Of a stretch of 64,000 nt of DNA, positions 7,538 to 16,060 are shown one piece after another. This stretch comes from CAVQKZ01 sp963837325 (GTDB lineage Bacteria > Actinomycetota > Actinomycetes > Mycobacteriales > Jatrophihabitantaceae): the NCBI GenBank assembly GCA_963837325.1, contig CAWIMV010000001.1, positions 930,001-994,000 on the forward strand, given 5' to 3'. Made by a program: the position numbers and the translations under genes. Each line of letters opens with the position of its first letter. Position 1 is the first letter of the stretch. Below the pieces are notes generated by a model. It did no database searches, was not told the DNA's origin, and saw only the letters and a program-made list of their open reading frames with translations.

Positions 7538-9436
7538 TCAGAGCCGCACCGGGTAGACCGGCTCGGGGACATCGGGCCGGATGCGGTGCTCGACGAAGAT
7601 GCCGTGCCAGACCATGAAGACGAGCAGGGTCCAGATCTTGCGGGAGTAGTCGTGCCGGCCGGCTCGGTGCTCGTCGAGCAGTCGCAGCGCAGCGCTTCGG
7701 TCGATGAGGTGGTCGGTCTGTGACTCGGTGATGATCGCCCGGGCCCAGTCGTACATGACGTCCTTGAGCCAGTGTCGAATCGGCACCGGGAACCCCAGCT
7801 TCGGCCGTTCCAGCACATGTGCGGGCACGATGTCGGCCAATGCGCGGCGCAACGCGTACTTGGTCGTTTCCTTGGTGATCTTCTGATCGGTCGGGATGGA
7901 CGAGGCGACGCCGAAGACCTCCACATCGAGGAACGGCACGCGCAGTTCGAGGGAGTTGGCCATCGTCATCTTGTCGGCCTTCACCAGGATGTCGCCGCGC
8001 AACCACGTGAACAGGTCGACGTACTGCATACGGGTCGACCCGTCGAGGTGGCCGGTCGCGTCGTACAGCGGTTTGGTGACGTCCATGTAGGACACGGCCG
8101 GGTCGTAGCCGCGGAACAGGCCCATCTCGTCCGGGCGGAAGATGCGCGCGTTGCCGTAGTAGCGCTCGTCGATGGCGATGGAACCCCGGCGCAGCAGGTC
8201 CTTGCCCCGAGTGCCCTCGGGGATCCGCGTCGACAATTTGCCGAGCCCGCGCCGTAACCCGGCCGGCATCCGCTCGAAAGCCCGCAAGGAAATCGGTTCG
8301 CGGTAGATCGTGTAGCCGCCGAACAGCTCGTCGGCGCCTTCGCCGGACAGCACGACCTTGACGTGCTTGCGGGCCTCACGGGCGATGAAATACAGCGGTA
8401 CGAGGGCCGGGTCGGCGACGGGGTCGTCGAGGTACCAGACGATCAACGGCAGGGACTGCATCATCTCCTCGGCCGAGACGACCTTGGTGATGTGTTCGAC
8501 ACCGATCGCGGCCGCAGACTCGGCGGCCACGTCGATCTCGCTGAATCCCGCGCGCTCGAAACCGGTCGTGAACGTGAGCAGGTTCGGGTTGTGCCGCTTG
8601 GCCAGCGCCGCGATCGCGGTCGAGTCGATGCCTCCGGACAGAAACGCACCGACGGTGACGTCGGCGCGCATGTGCTTCTCGACCGAGTCCTCAAGCGCCT
8701 CCGCGATCTCGCGATAGAGCTTCTCCGGCTCGGGGACCGCCTTGATCGCGAAGTCAGGATGGAAGTAGCGGCGGGCGTTGACCGGCTCGCCCGGGCGCAT
8801 CGTGAAGTAGGAGCCGGACTCGATTCGCCGGATCCTGGTGTGCATCGAAGCCGGCTCGGGGACGTACTGCAGGGTCAGGTAGTGCTGCAGCGCGGTGCTG
8901 TCGACGTCGTCGGACGTCCCCGGTGCCGCCACGTCCAAGAGCGCCTTCTTCTCGCTGGCGAAGAACGCGCCCCGCTCGTCAGCGTAGGTGTACAGCGGCT
9001 TGATCCCGAACCAGTCCCGCGCCCCGAACAGGACGCGCTCCTGGGCGTCCCAGATGAGAAAGACGAACATGCCGCGCAGTTCCCGGACCACGTTCTCACC
9101 GAGGTAGTGATAGCCGGCGACGATCGCCTCGCTGTCACCGTCGGTCTCGAACGTGGCGCCGAAGTCACGAGCCAACCGCTCGCGCAGTTCGAGGTAGTTG
9201 TAGATCTCGCCGTTGAAGATCAGGTGATAGCGCCCGTCGAGCCAGGGGAGGGGCTGGTGCGAGTGGTCGATGTCGATGATGGACAGCCGGCGGAAGCCGA
9301 TGGCCGCGTCGTCGTCGGACCACACGCCGCCCTCGTCCGGGCCGCGATGGCGCATGTCAGGGAGCGAGGCCTCGATGTCGGCCGCAACTGCAGCGCCGGC
9401 AGCGTTGGCTGAGAGGAATCCGATCAGTCCGCACAC
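7538..9436 (-). CDS. asnB: asparagine synthase (glutamine-hydrolysing)
   Basis: A 632-residue AsnB that makes asparagine from aspartate, glutamine and ATP. Start GTG 9436 places the catalytic Cys at position 2 (VCGLIGF), as the class II glutaminase requires; the longer in-frame start would bury it. The glutaminase domain has RLSIID and NGEIYNY. The synthetase domain has the PP-loop LSGGIDSTAI at about residue 260 and GEGADELFGGY. GATACT (9443-9448) lies 6 bp before the start, suggesting a leaderless mRNA. It is divergent from ctaC. Confidence 0.96.
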   Translation of the reverse strand: MCGLIGFLSANAAGAAVAADIEASLPDMRHRGPDEGGVWSDDDAAIGFRRLSIIDIDHSHQPLPWLDGRYHLIFNGEIYNYLELRERLARDFGATFETDGDSEAIVAGYHYLGENVVRELRGMFVFLIWDAQERVLFGARDWFGIKPLYTYADERGAFFASEKKALLDVAAPGTSDDVDSTALQHYLTLQYVPEPASMHTRIRRIESGSYFTMRPGEPVNARRYFHPDFAIKAVPEPEKLYREIAEALEDSVEKHMRADVTVGAFLSGGIDSTAIAALAKRHNPNLLTFTTGFERAGFSEIDVAAESAAAIGVEHITKVVSAEEMMQSLPLIVWYLDDPVADPALVPLYFIAREARKHVKVVLSGEGADELFGGYTIYREPISLRAFERMPAGLRRGLGKLSTRIPEGTRGKDLLRRGSIAIDERYYGNARIFRPDEMGLFRGYDPAVSYMDVTKPLYDATGHLDGSTRMQYVDLFTWLRGDILVKADKMTMANSLELRVPFLDVEVFGVASSIPTDQKITKETTKYALRRALADIVPAHVLERPKLGFPVPIRHWLKDVMYDWARAIITESQTDHLIDRSAALRLLDEHRAGRHDYSRKIWTLLVFMVWHGIFVEHRIRPDVPEPVYPVRL

Positions 9437-9585
9437 TCGTCCAGTATCCCGGTCGCTGCGCGGCGGCCTGAGCACGGTCGGCCCGGGCCGAGCCGGCCCC
9501 GAACGGCCCTACCCGTCAAGGAGCCGAGGCACCCCGTCCAGTAGGCTCCGAAACGTCCCAGGACGAGTCCGGAAGGCGGTTGCAG

Positions 9586-10680
9586 GTGCGTCGTAGACGA
9601 TGCTGGCGCGGCATTCGGCTGACGTTGCTGGCCGCCCCGCTCGCCCTGGTGCTGACCGGCTGCACGGCCCACGATGCCGAGCGGAAGATGCGCTTCGGCT
9701 GGCCCACCGGCGTCACCAAGCAGGCCGAAGAGATGCGCGTGCTTTGGACCTGGTCCAGCGTCACCGCGCTCATCGTGGGCGTGCTCGTCTGGGGCCTGAT
9801 CTTCTGGTCCTGCATCGCCTACCGCAAGCGTAATGACGACCTGCCCCGGCAGACCAAGTACAACCTGCCGCTGGAGATCGCGTACTCGGTATTCCCGTTC
9901 CTGATCATCGCCGGGCTGTTCCTGCGCACCGTGATCGTCGAGAACAACGTCGACGAGCTGACCAAGAACCCCAACGTCCGGGTCCAGGTCGACGCGTTCA
10001 AGTGGAACTGGCAGTTCGAGTACCACTCGTACCGCAACACCTCTGGCGCGACCACGGCGGCGGTGTATGCCGGGCTCAAGGATGTCGCCGACGCCGATGG
10101 CAGCACGAAGGACAAGCGCAAGGGTGCGGCCGGCCAATCGGGCTGCGACGAGGCCTCGAGCAACGTGTCCTACTCCTGCGGTGCGTCGGGCCAGGACGAC
10201 AACGCCGCCGGCGGTCCGCTGTACCTGTCCACCGGCGGTAGCGACAACGAGATCCCGGTGCTGGTACTGCCGGTGCACCAGACCGTGCGCATCGTCGAGC
10301 ATTCCGAGGACGTCATCCACTCGTTCTGGGTCCCGGAGTTCCTGTTCAAGCGCGACGTGATCCCGTACGGGACGCCGTCGACCGGTCGGGACAACCAGTT
10401 CGAGTTCACCCCCACCTCGACCGGCAGCTTCGTCGGCCGGTGCGCCGAACTCTGCGGTACCTATCACTCGCAGATGAACTTCGAGGTCCGGATCGTCACC
10501 GCGAATCAGTTCCAGCAGTACCTGACCGCCCTGGCCAAGTACCCGCCGGGGACCAAGGGCTATCCGACCCGCCAGTCGCTGGCCCTGCGGGCCGCCGGAC
10601 TGGCTCCCTTCGCCACGACGACCCACCCATTCGACACCGACCGCAGCACCCGGTCCGCAACCCAGCGCCAGGGAGGCTGA
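9586..10680 (+). CDS. ctaC: cytochrome c oxidase subunit II
   Basis: A 364-residue lipoprotein-type subunit II of the aa3 oxidase. The signal peptide ends in a lipobox (LVLTGC). Two transmembrane helices (about 45-70 and 88-110) are followed by the cupredoxin domain, whose CuA site is visible in GRCAELCGTYHSQM with the upstream His in HSFWVPEF. An actinobacterial insert (about 145-215) lies inside the cupredoxin domain. GTG 9586 is preferred over TTG 9580 because GGAAGG is 9 bp upstream. It receives electrons from the bc1 complex encoded at 11.2-14.9 kb. Confidence 0.95.
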   Translation: MRRRRCWRGIRLTLLAAPLALVLTGCTAHDAERKMRFGWPTGVTKQAEEMRVLWTWSSVTALIVGVLVWGLIFWSCIAYRKRNDDLPRQTKYNLPLEIAYSVFPFLIIAGLFLRTVIVENNVDELTKNPNVRVQVDAFKWNWQFEYHSYRNTSGATTAAVYAGLKDVADADGSTKDKRKGAAGQSGCDEASSNVSYSCGASGQDDNAAGGPLYLSTGGSDNEIPVLVLPVHQTVRIVEHSEDVIHSFWVPEFLFKRDVIPYGTPSTGRDNQFEFTPTSTGSFVGRCAELCGTYHSQMNFEVRIVTANQFQQYLTALAKYPPGTKGYPTRQSLALRAAGLAPFATTTHPFDTDRSTRSATQRQGG

Positions 10681-10681
10681 C

Positions 10682-11104
10682 GTGCGAATCGAAGCCCGGC
10701 TCTTCTTGGGCCTGGCCGGCTTCTGCTGGCTGGCCTCCATCGGGTACGGCATCTGGACCCGACAGGAGCAAGGCCATGTCGAGGTCGCCGGCCTGGCCGC
10801 GCTGATCCTGTCCGGCGGACTGCTCGGCATCTCGGGCTCGTTCTTCTGGTTCGTCTCCCGGCGCATCGACGCCCGCCCCGAGGATCGGCTCGACGCCGAG
10901 GTTGCCGAGGCCGCCGGTGAGCTCGGCTTCTTCAGCCCCGGCAGCTACTGGCCGCTGGGCATCGCGGGGGCGGCGGCGGTCACCGGCATGGGCTTCGCGT
11001 TCTTTCAGATCTGGCTCGCGCTCGTCGGGGTGCTGGGCATCCTGTTCACCGTCGGCGGGTTGCTGTTCGAGTACTACATCGGCGGTCGGCGGCCCGCCGC
11101 CTGA
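10682..11104 (+). CDS. ctaF: actinobacterial cytochrome c oxidase subunit IV
   Basis: A 140-residue, four-helix membrane protein that starts 1 bp after the ctaC stop. The sequence (LFLGLAGFCWLASIGYGIWT; helices at about 5-25, 36-58, 92-108 and 112-134) matches the small fourth subunit of actinobacterial aa3 oxidase encoded directly after ctaC. It has no catalytic residues and a structural role. It converges with qcrB across 129 bp. Confidence 0.9.
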   Translation: MRIEARLFLGLAGFCWLASIGYGIWTRQEQGHVEVAGLAALILSGGLLGISGSFFWFVSRRIDARPEDRLDAEVAEAAGELGFFSPGSYWPLGIAGAAAVTGMGFAFFQIWLALVGVLGILFTVGGLLFEYYIGGRRPAA

Positions 11105-11105
11105 T

Positions 11106-11181
11106 CTGCCGCTGGCGCCCGGCGTGACCTGCCGGCGGCCCGCCGCCATACCTGCCGCCGGCGCCCGGTGTAACTGCCGGC
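11106..11181. repeat. imperfect ~31-bp direct repeat between convergent ctaF and qcrB
   Basis: Two GC-rich copies, 11106-11136 and 11152-11181, share about 85% of positions (CTGCCGCYGGCGCCCGG core followed by CTGCCGGC). The copies contain GCCGGC/GGCGGC self-complementary stretches, so they may fold as a bidirectional terminator for the two convergent operons. The rest of the 129-bp gap shows nothing else. Confidence 0.5.
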
Positions 11182-11233
11182 CGGCCCCCGGGCCTGACCG
11201 GCTGCCAACGCGCAGCACGGTCGGGCCCATACG

Positions 11234-12859
11234 TCAGTCGGTGAGCTGGTGCTGCCGATCGTGCTGGTCGGCCTCGTTCGCCTCGAGCTCGTCCAGTGCA
11301 GCCTGGATCTCCGGCTTCTCCTTCACCGGGTAGAAGAACCCCCGGATGTGCCGGAACGGCGTGCCGGCGCCGAGTTGGTTCATCCGCTTCGGCACCGGGA
11401 AGGCGGCGTAGGTCAGCCGCCCGTGGCCATGCTCGTCCACCGGGCCGAGCGGCTGGTGCACCTCGATGAACTCGCCATTGGGCAGCATCTTGATGATGCC
11501 GGTCTCCACGCCGTGCTCAAGCACTTCGCGGTCGTGACGCTCCAGGCCGAGGCAGATCCGGTAGGTGATGATGTAGAAGAGCGGCGGCAGCACCAGGAGC
11601 AAGATGCGCCCGCCCCAGGTCATCGCGTTGAGCGAAATGTCGAACGCCTTCGCAATGATGTCGTTGCCGCCGGAGAGGAACAGCACCAGGTAGAACGTCA
11701 GCGCCATCACGCCGAGTGACGTGCGCACCGGCGCGTCGCGCGGCCGCTGCAACAGGTTGTGCGCCTGCGTGTCCTTGGTCATCTTCGCTTCGACGAACGG
11801 GTACGCGACCGCCATCGTCAGCAGGATCCCGGGCAGCACAACCGTCGGCCAGAACAGCGGGGGCACGGTGTGGCCCCACAGTCGGATCTCCCAGGACGGG
11901 AACAGCCGGGTGGAACCGTCGAGGAACATCATGTACCAGTCCGGCTGGGAACCCGAGGACACCTGCGCGGGGTTGTACGGGCCGAACAACCAGACCGGGT
12001 TGATCTGGGCCAACCCCCCGAGCGCGGCCAGCACCCCGAACACGATGAAGAAGAAGCCGCCGGCCTTGGCCGCGTAGGTGGGGAAGATTCGCTCGCCGCT
12101 GACCGTGTGCTCGGTGCGGCCCGGAGCCGGGTATTCGGTGTGCTTCTGCCGCACGATCAGAGCGAGGTGCAGCGCGATCAGCGCAACCAGGATCGCCGGG
12201 ATCAGCAGCACGTGCGCGATGTAGAACCGTCCGATGATGACGTCACCGGGGAACGGGCCGCCGAAGATCAGGAACGACACCCAGGTGCCGACGACCGGTA
12301 TCGACAGCATGATCGCGTCGGCGATGCGGAGGCCAGTGCCCGACAGCAGGTCGTCGGGCAGCGTGTAGCCGGCGAACCCTTCCACGATGCCGAGCACGAT
12401 GAGCGTCAGGCCGATGAGCCAGTTGAGTTCACGCGGCTTGCGGAATGCGCCGGTGAAGAAAACCCGGAACATGTGGATCAACATCGCGCCGACGAACATC
12501 AGCGCAGCCCAGTGGTGGATCTGGCGGATGACCAGCCCGCCGCGTACGTCGAAGGTGATGTCCAGCGTCGTCTTGTACGCCTGCGACATCCGGATGCCGT
12601 CCATCGGCGTGTAGCGACCGTGGTAGATCACCTCGGCCTGCGACGGGTCGAAGAAGAACGTCAAATAGGTGCCGGTGAGCAGCAGGACGATGAACGAGTA
12701 CAGCGCGATCTCGCCCATCATGAACGACCAATGGTCCGGGAAGACCTTGTTCAACTGCTTGCGGGTCGGGCCGGCGATGTTGAGCCGGTCGTCGAAGAAT
12801 TTCGCGACCTTGCCTTGTGGGGTCCGGGGGGCAGTGCCGCGGCGGGCGGTGGTGCTCAT
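11234..12859 (-). CDS. qcrB: cytochrome bc1 complex cytochrome b subunit
   Basis: A 541-residue membrane protein. The cytochrome b core of eight helices includes the haem-binding helix region GGLVIRQIHHWAALMF and the Qo loop WHTVPPLFWP-type segment GHTVPPLFWPT. The C-terminus is extended, as in actinobacteria (about 430-541). It oxidises menaquinol and passes electrons to the Rieske protein. The ATG overlaps the qcrA stop by 4 bp, so the operon order is ctaE-qcrC-qcrA-qcrB. Confidence 0.97.
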   Translation of the reverse strand: MSTTARRGTAPRTPQGKVAKFFDDRLNIAGPTRKQLNKVFPDHWSFMMGEIALYSFIVLLLTGTYLTFFFDPSQAEVIYHGRYTPMDGIRMSQAYKTTLDITFDVRGGLVIRQIHHWAALMFVGAMLIHMFRVFFTGAFRKPRELNWLIGLTLIVLGIVEGFAGYTLPDDLLSGTGLRIADAIMLSIPVVGTWVSFLIFGGPFPGDVIIGRFYIAHVLLIPAILVALIALHLALIVRQKHTEYPAPGRTEHTVSGERIFPTYAAKAGGFFFIVFGVLAALGGLAQINPVWLFGPYNPAQVSSGSQPDWYMMFLDGSTRLFPSWEIRLWGHTVPPLFWPTVVLPGILLTMAVAYPFVEAKMTKDTQAHNLLQRPRDAPVRTSLGVMALTFYLVLFLSGGNDIIAKAFDISLNAMTWGGRILLLVLPPLFYIITYRICLGLERHDREVLEHGVETGIIKMLPNGEFIEVHQPLGPVDEHGHGRLTYAAFPVPKRMNQLGAGTPFRHIRGFFYPVKEKPEIQAALDELEANEADQHDRQHQLTD

Positions 12860-13968
12860 GAGCGCTCCCAGAAGGCGGGGCCGATCGGTTCATGGTAATC
12901 CGAGCGGGCCACGAAATACTGCCGCCCGTCGCTGCCGACTTCGACGTCCAGGGGCAGCTTGGGCAGGCTGCGGGTCGCCGGTCCGAAGATGGGCTTGGCG
13001 TCCTTCAGAACCTCGAACTGCGACTGGTGGCAGGGGCACAGCAGGCGGGTCGTCTGCTGTTCGTACAGCGACGCAGGACAGCCCGCGTGCGTGCAGATCT
13101 TGGAGAAGGCCAGGTACTCAGGCGCGTCGGCCGGCCATCCATAACCAGCCTGACCCTTGCGGGCCTCGACCTTCTGACCCGGCCGCAACCGGATGATCAA
13201 GGTTGGTGAACTCGCGGACGAGACGCCGTCCTTGCCGTCCGGGCCGAGCTCGCGAACGCCCGGGAAAACCGTCACCAGGCCACCGGGCAGCAGGTCGTCG
13301 GGGCTGACCCGACGCCAGTCGGAGTACACCAGCGGGACCCGCCCCGACGGCGGGAACAGCTTCTTGTTGGGGACGAACAGGGTGTGGTCGAGTTGCTTGC
13401 CGGGCTTCTTGAGCATGCCGCCGACCAGCGCGACCAGCGGCACGGTCGCGATTGCGCCACCGGCAAGTCCGAGCGAGCGCAGCAGCAGCGAACGACGGGG
13501 CAGGCCGGTGTCTTCCAGGCCGACGGTCAGCGTCGCCTGGGTCATCAACTTGTCCTGCTCGGTGGACGGTTCGTCGTGGCGGTCCTGGACCACTTCCTCC
13601 TCGGGCATGAGCCACTTGGCCCACAGCACCAGTCCGACGCCCATGAACAACAGCATCGCCGCGAGCAGCGCACCGAGGGCCGGCGTGTAGAAGCGGAACG
13701 TCTGCGGCGTGCCGGGCAGATGCCAGTGGTAGGGCAGCGCGAGGAATGCGACGATGAATCCCACGCCGGCCAGGGCGGACACGGTGAACGCGAGCGCAAT
13801 GGCGCGTTCGGCCCGCTTCTCGGCCTTCGTGCCACGGATCGGGAATCGATCCCGGCGATGCACGATGTGAACGCCGTCGGCCTCGGCTCCGGCCAGCATC
13901 GCCTCTTCGGGCGTCATCTCCCGGAGCTCTTCGGTGGACACGCTTGCCGGCGGGTGGGCACTGCTCAT
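12856..13968 (-). CDS. qcrA: cytochrome bc1 complex Rieske iron-sulfur subunit
   Basis: A 370-residue Rieske protein of the actinobacterial type with three transmembrane helices (about 70-180) before the extracytoplasmic domain. Cluster ligands lie in CTHAGCP (about residue 311) and CPCHQSQF (about 330). Start ATG 13968 is chosen because it overlaps the qcrC stop as ATGA and gives the family N-terminus MSSAHPPASVSTEELREM; the open frame upstream is antisense-like filler inside qcrC. It carries electrons from menaquinol to the QcrC haems. Confidence 0.96.
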   Translation of the reverse strand: MSSAHPPASVSTEELREMTPEEAMLAGAEADGVHIVHRRDRFPIRGTKAEKRAERAIALAFTVSALAGVGFIVAFLALPYHWHLPGTPQTFRFYTPALGALLAAMLLFMGVGLVLWAKWLMPEEEVVQDRHDEPSTEQDKLMTQATLTVGLEDTGLPRRSLLLRSLGLAGGAIATVPLVALVGGMLKKPGKQLDHTLFVPNKKLFPPSGRVPLVYSDWRRVSPDDLLPGGLVTVFPGVRELGPDGKDGVSSASSPTLIIRLRPGQKVEARKGQAGYGWPADAPEYLAFSKICTHAGCPASLYEQQTTRLLCPCHQSQFEVLKDAKPIFGPATRSLPKLPLDVEVGSDGRQYFVARSDYHEPIGPAFWERS

Positions 13969-14849
13969 TCGGACTTCGCTCCGATCCACAGGATGGCGAT
14001 CATCACGGCGCCGACGCCGGCGACGAAGAACACGAGCGCCTCTGACACCGGGCCGATGCGGTCGATACCGTGGCCGCCCGGATCCTTGGAGGCCTTCAAC
14101 GTCTGGATGTAATTGACGATCTCTTGCTTTTGTGTCGGGGTCAGGGAGTTGTCGCTGAAGATGGGCATGCTCTCGGGACCGGTCAACATCGCCGCATAGA
14201 TCTGGGCGTCGCTCGCCTGGTAGAGCGACGGCGCCGTCTTTCCGGCCGAGAGCGGTGCGCCCCTGAAGGTGCGCCCGTGGCACGACGCGCAGTTGACACC
14301 GAACAGATCGCCGCCGGCCGCGAGGTCTCCGCCGCGCAGCTTGCTCGGCAGCAGCGGACCACCGGCGATCGACTGGACGTAGGCGGCCAGTTGCCTGGTC
14401 TGTTGCTGGTTGAACTTCGCGGCCTTGCGCTTGATGTCCGGACCCTGCCCGGTGGCGGGCATGCGGCCGGTGCTGACCTGGAAGTACACCGACGCCCCAC
14501 CGACGCCGTACAGCGACGGGGCCCGACCGGTGACGCCCTGCAGGTTCGCGCCGTGGCACGCGATACAGCTGGTCTGGTACAACTGCCGACCGGCTGCGAC
14601 ATCAGCCGCGCTGTTGGACGCGTCCGGCGCGTTCGAGGCGGCGAAGGCTGCGTACGTGCCGCCCATACAGACCAGGGCGGCGATGAGGACGGCGCCGGCG
14701 CCAAGGCGTCGGCGGAAGCTGCGACGACCCGAGCCGAGTTTCGGCGCCTTCGGCTTCGGGCTCGACTCCTCGGCGCCGGTGGCCGAGACGGCCGGCGCAA
14801 ACCCCAGCTCGTCGGCGCCGTCGCCTTCGACGTCGAAGTCCTCGGTCAC
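13965..14849 (-). CDS. qcrC: cytochrome bc1 complex dihaem cytochrome c subunit
   Basis: A 294-residue protein with an N-terminal signal-anchor (about 48-70), two class I c-haem sites (CIACHG and CASCHG) with distal Met residues in GRMPATG and ESMPIFS, and a C-terminal transmembrane helix. It shuttles electrons within the bc1-aa3 supercomplex, replacing soluble cytochrome c. Start GTG 14849 is preferred because AGGAAGGGA lies 6-7 bp upstream; an ATG at 14888 would add 13 residues. Confidence 0.95.
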   Translation of the reverse strand: MTEDFDVEGDGADELGFAPAVSATGAEESSPKPKAPKLGSGRRSFRRRLGAGAVLIAALVCMGGTYAAFAASNAPDASNSAADVAAGRQLYQTSCIACHGANLQGVTGRAPSLYGVGGASVYFQVSTGRMPATGQGPDIKRKAAKFNQQQTRQLAAYVQSIAGGPLLPSKLRGGDLAAGGDLFGVNCASCHGRTFRGAPLSAGKTAPSLYQASDAQIYAAMLTGPESMPIFSDNSLTPTQKQEIVNYIQTLKASKDPGGHGIDRIGPVSEALVFFVAGVGAVMIAILWIGAKSE

Positions 14850-14895
14850 GAAAGTCCCTTCCTCATGGACGGAGCGTCGAAGCCGCATGGCCCGC

Positions 14896-15519
14896 TCATC
14901 GGATGATGTAGATCATCGCGAAGAGACCGATCCAGACCACGTCGACGAAGTGCCAGTAGTAGGACACCACGATCGCAGCAGTTGCCTGCGCCGGCGTGAA
15001 CTTGCCCAGCGTGGTGCGGATCAAGAACAAGATGAAGGCCACCAGCCCGCCGATGACGTGCAGACCGTGGAAGCCGGTTGTGAGGTAGAAGACCGACCCG
15101 TAGCCGGTCGCCGAGATCGTGTTGCCGTCGGACACCTGCTGCCGGAATTCGTTGGCCTGGCCGAGTACGAACACCAGGCCCATCAGGAACGTGATCGTGA
15201 ACCAGCGGCGCAGCTTGAAGACGTCGCCCTTCTCGGCGGCGAAGACCCCCCACTGGCAGGTGAAGCTGGAGGACACCAGGACGACGGTGAACGGTGTGGC
15301 GTAGGCGAGGCTGAGCTTGATGTCCGCACCGTCGGGCAGTGTCATCGGCCAGTCACCGGCATGCACCGAACGCACCGTGAAGTACATCGCGAACAGACCG
15401 GCGAAGAACATCAGCTCGCTGGACAGCCAGACGATGGTGCCGACACTGACGATGTTGGGACGCGTCAGGGAGTGCACCCTGCTGGAGTCGAAGCCCGGTG
15501 CCGTGGCGGTCGAGGTCAC
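14896..15519 (-). CDS. ctaE: cytochrome c oxidase subunit III
   Basis: A 207-residue, five-helix subunit III (FAGLFAMYFTVRSVHAGDWP; TGFHGLHVIGGLVAF; VSYYWHFVDVVWIGLF). It is the first gene of ctaE-qcrCAB. GTG 15519 is preceded by CATAAT (15526-15531) with a 6-bp gap and no Shine-Dalgarno, so the operon mRNA is probably leaderless. A start at 15594 would add a Pro/Asp-rich stretch not expected in the family. Confidence 0.95.
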   Translation of the reverse strand: MTSTATAPGFDSSRVHSLTRPNIVSVGTIVWLSSELMFFAGLFAMYFTVRSVHAGDWPMTLPDGADIKLSLAYATPFTVVLVSSSFTCQWGVFAAEKGDVFKLRRWFTITFLMGLVFVLGQANEFRQQVSDGNTISATGYGSVFYLTTGFHGLHVIGGLVAFILFLIRTTLGKFTPAQATAAIVVSYYWHFVDVVWIGLFAMIYIIR

Positions 15520-15525
15520 CTTCGC

Positions 15526-15531
15526 ATTATG
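15526..15531 (-). promoter_or_regulatory. -10 hexamer (CATAAT) of ctaE-qcrCAB leaderless promoter
   Basis: CATAAT on the minus strand lies 6 bp before the GTG of ctaE. It shares a 113-bp divergent region with the 15620-15625 hexamer. Confidence 0.5.
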
Positions 15532-15619
15532 TCCTGCCGGGGAGGGGGAATCGGGGTCGGGGTCGAGGCCCGGCGGGACGGCTGATAACACCACTACGAC
15601 TGGCCGGATCGGGCGCGGT

Positions 15620-15625
15620 TACGAT
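15620..15625 (+). promoter_or_regulatory. -10 hexamer (TACGAT) of the pseudo-receiver/trpD leaderless promoter
   Basis: TACGAT lies 7 bp before the ATG at 15633, with no Shine-Dalgarno in between. Confidence 0.5.
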
Positions 15626-15632
15626 TCGCGAC

Positions 15633-16052
15633 ATGAGCCAGCCCAGCGACGAGGTCACGGTCATCGTGTACAGCAACTCAGCCGATGTCCGGGCCCAGGT
15701 GCGCACCGCCGTGGGCCGTCGGCCGACTCCCGATTCGCCTCGGATCGACTGGGTCGCGTGCGCCACCTACGCCGAGGTCGTGGCCCAGCTCGACGAAGGC
15801 GGCGTCGACCTGGCCATCCTCGACGGAGAGGCTCAGCCGACCGGCGGGGCGGGGCTGGCCCGCCAGTTCAAGTACGAGATCGACGACTGCCCGCCGATCG
15901 TGGTCCTGATCGCCCGCAACGACGACGCCTGGATGGCCAGCTGGTCGCTCGCCGACGCGGTGATCCGCCAGCCTCTCGACCCGCTCGACGCTGCCACCGT
16001 CGTGGCCGAGCAGTTGCGCCGCCGCCGTAGCGGTATCCCGGTCGTTCGCTGA
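15633..16052 (+). CDS. response-regulator receiver-like (pseudo-receiver) protein
   Basis: A 139-residue single-domain protein with a CheY-like order. Beta-1 is VTVIVYSNSADV, then a strand with the possible phospho-acceptor Asp in LAILDGEAQP, and a last strand ADAVIRQPLDP. The acidic pair after beta-1 is replaced by SNS, and the conserved Lys before the final Pro is replaced (IRQP instead of a KP motif). It may bind partners without classical phosphorylation. Neither a DNA-binding nor an output domain is visible. It is divergent from ctaE and 8 bp upstream of trpD, probably co-transcribed with it. Confidence 0.7.
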   Translation: MSQPSDEVTVIVYSNSADVRAQVRTAVGRRPTPDSPRIDWVACATYAEVVAQLDEGGVDLAILDGEAQPTGGAGLARQFKYEIDDCPPIVVLIARNDDAWMASWSLADAVIRQPLDPLDAATVVAEQLRRRRSGIPVVR

Positions 16053-16060
16053 GTGCCGCA

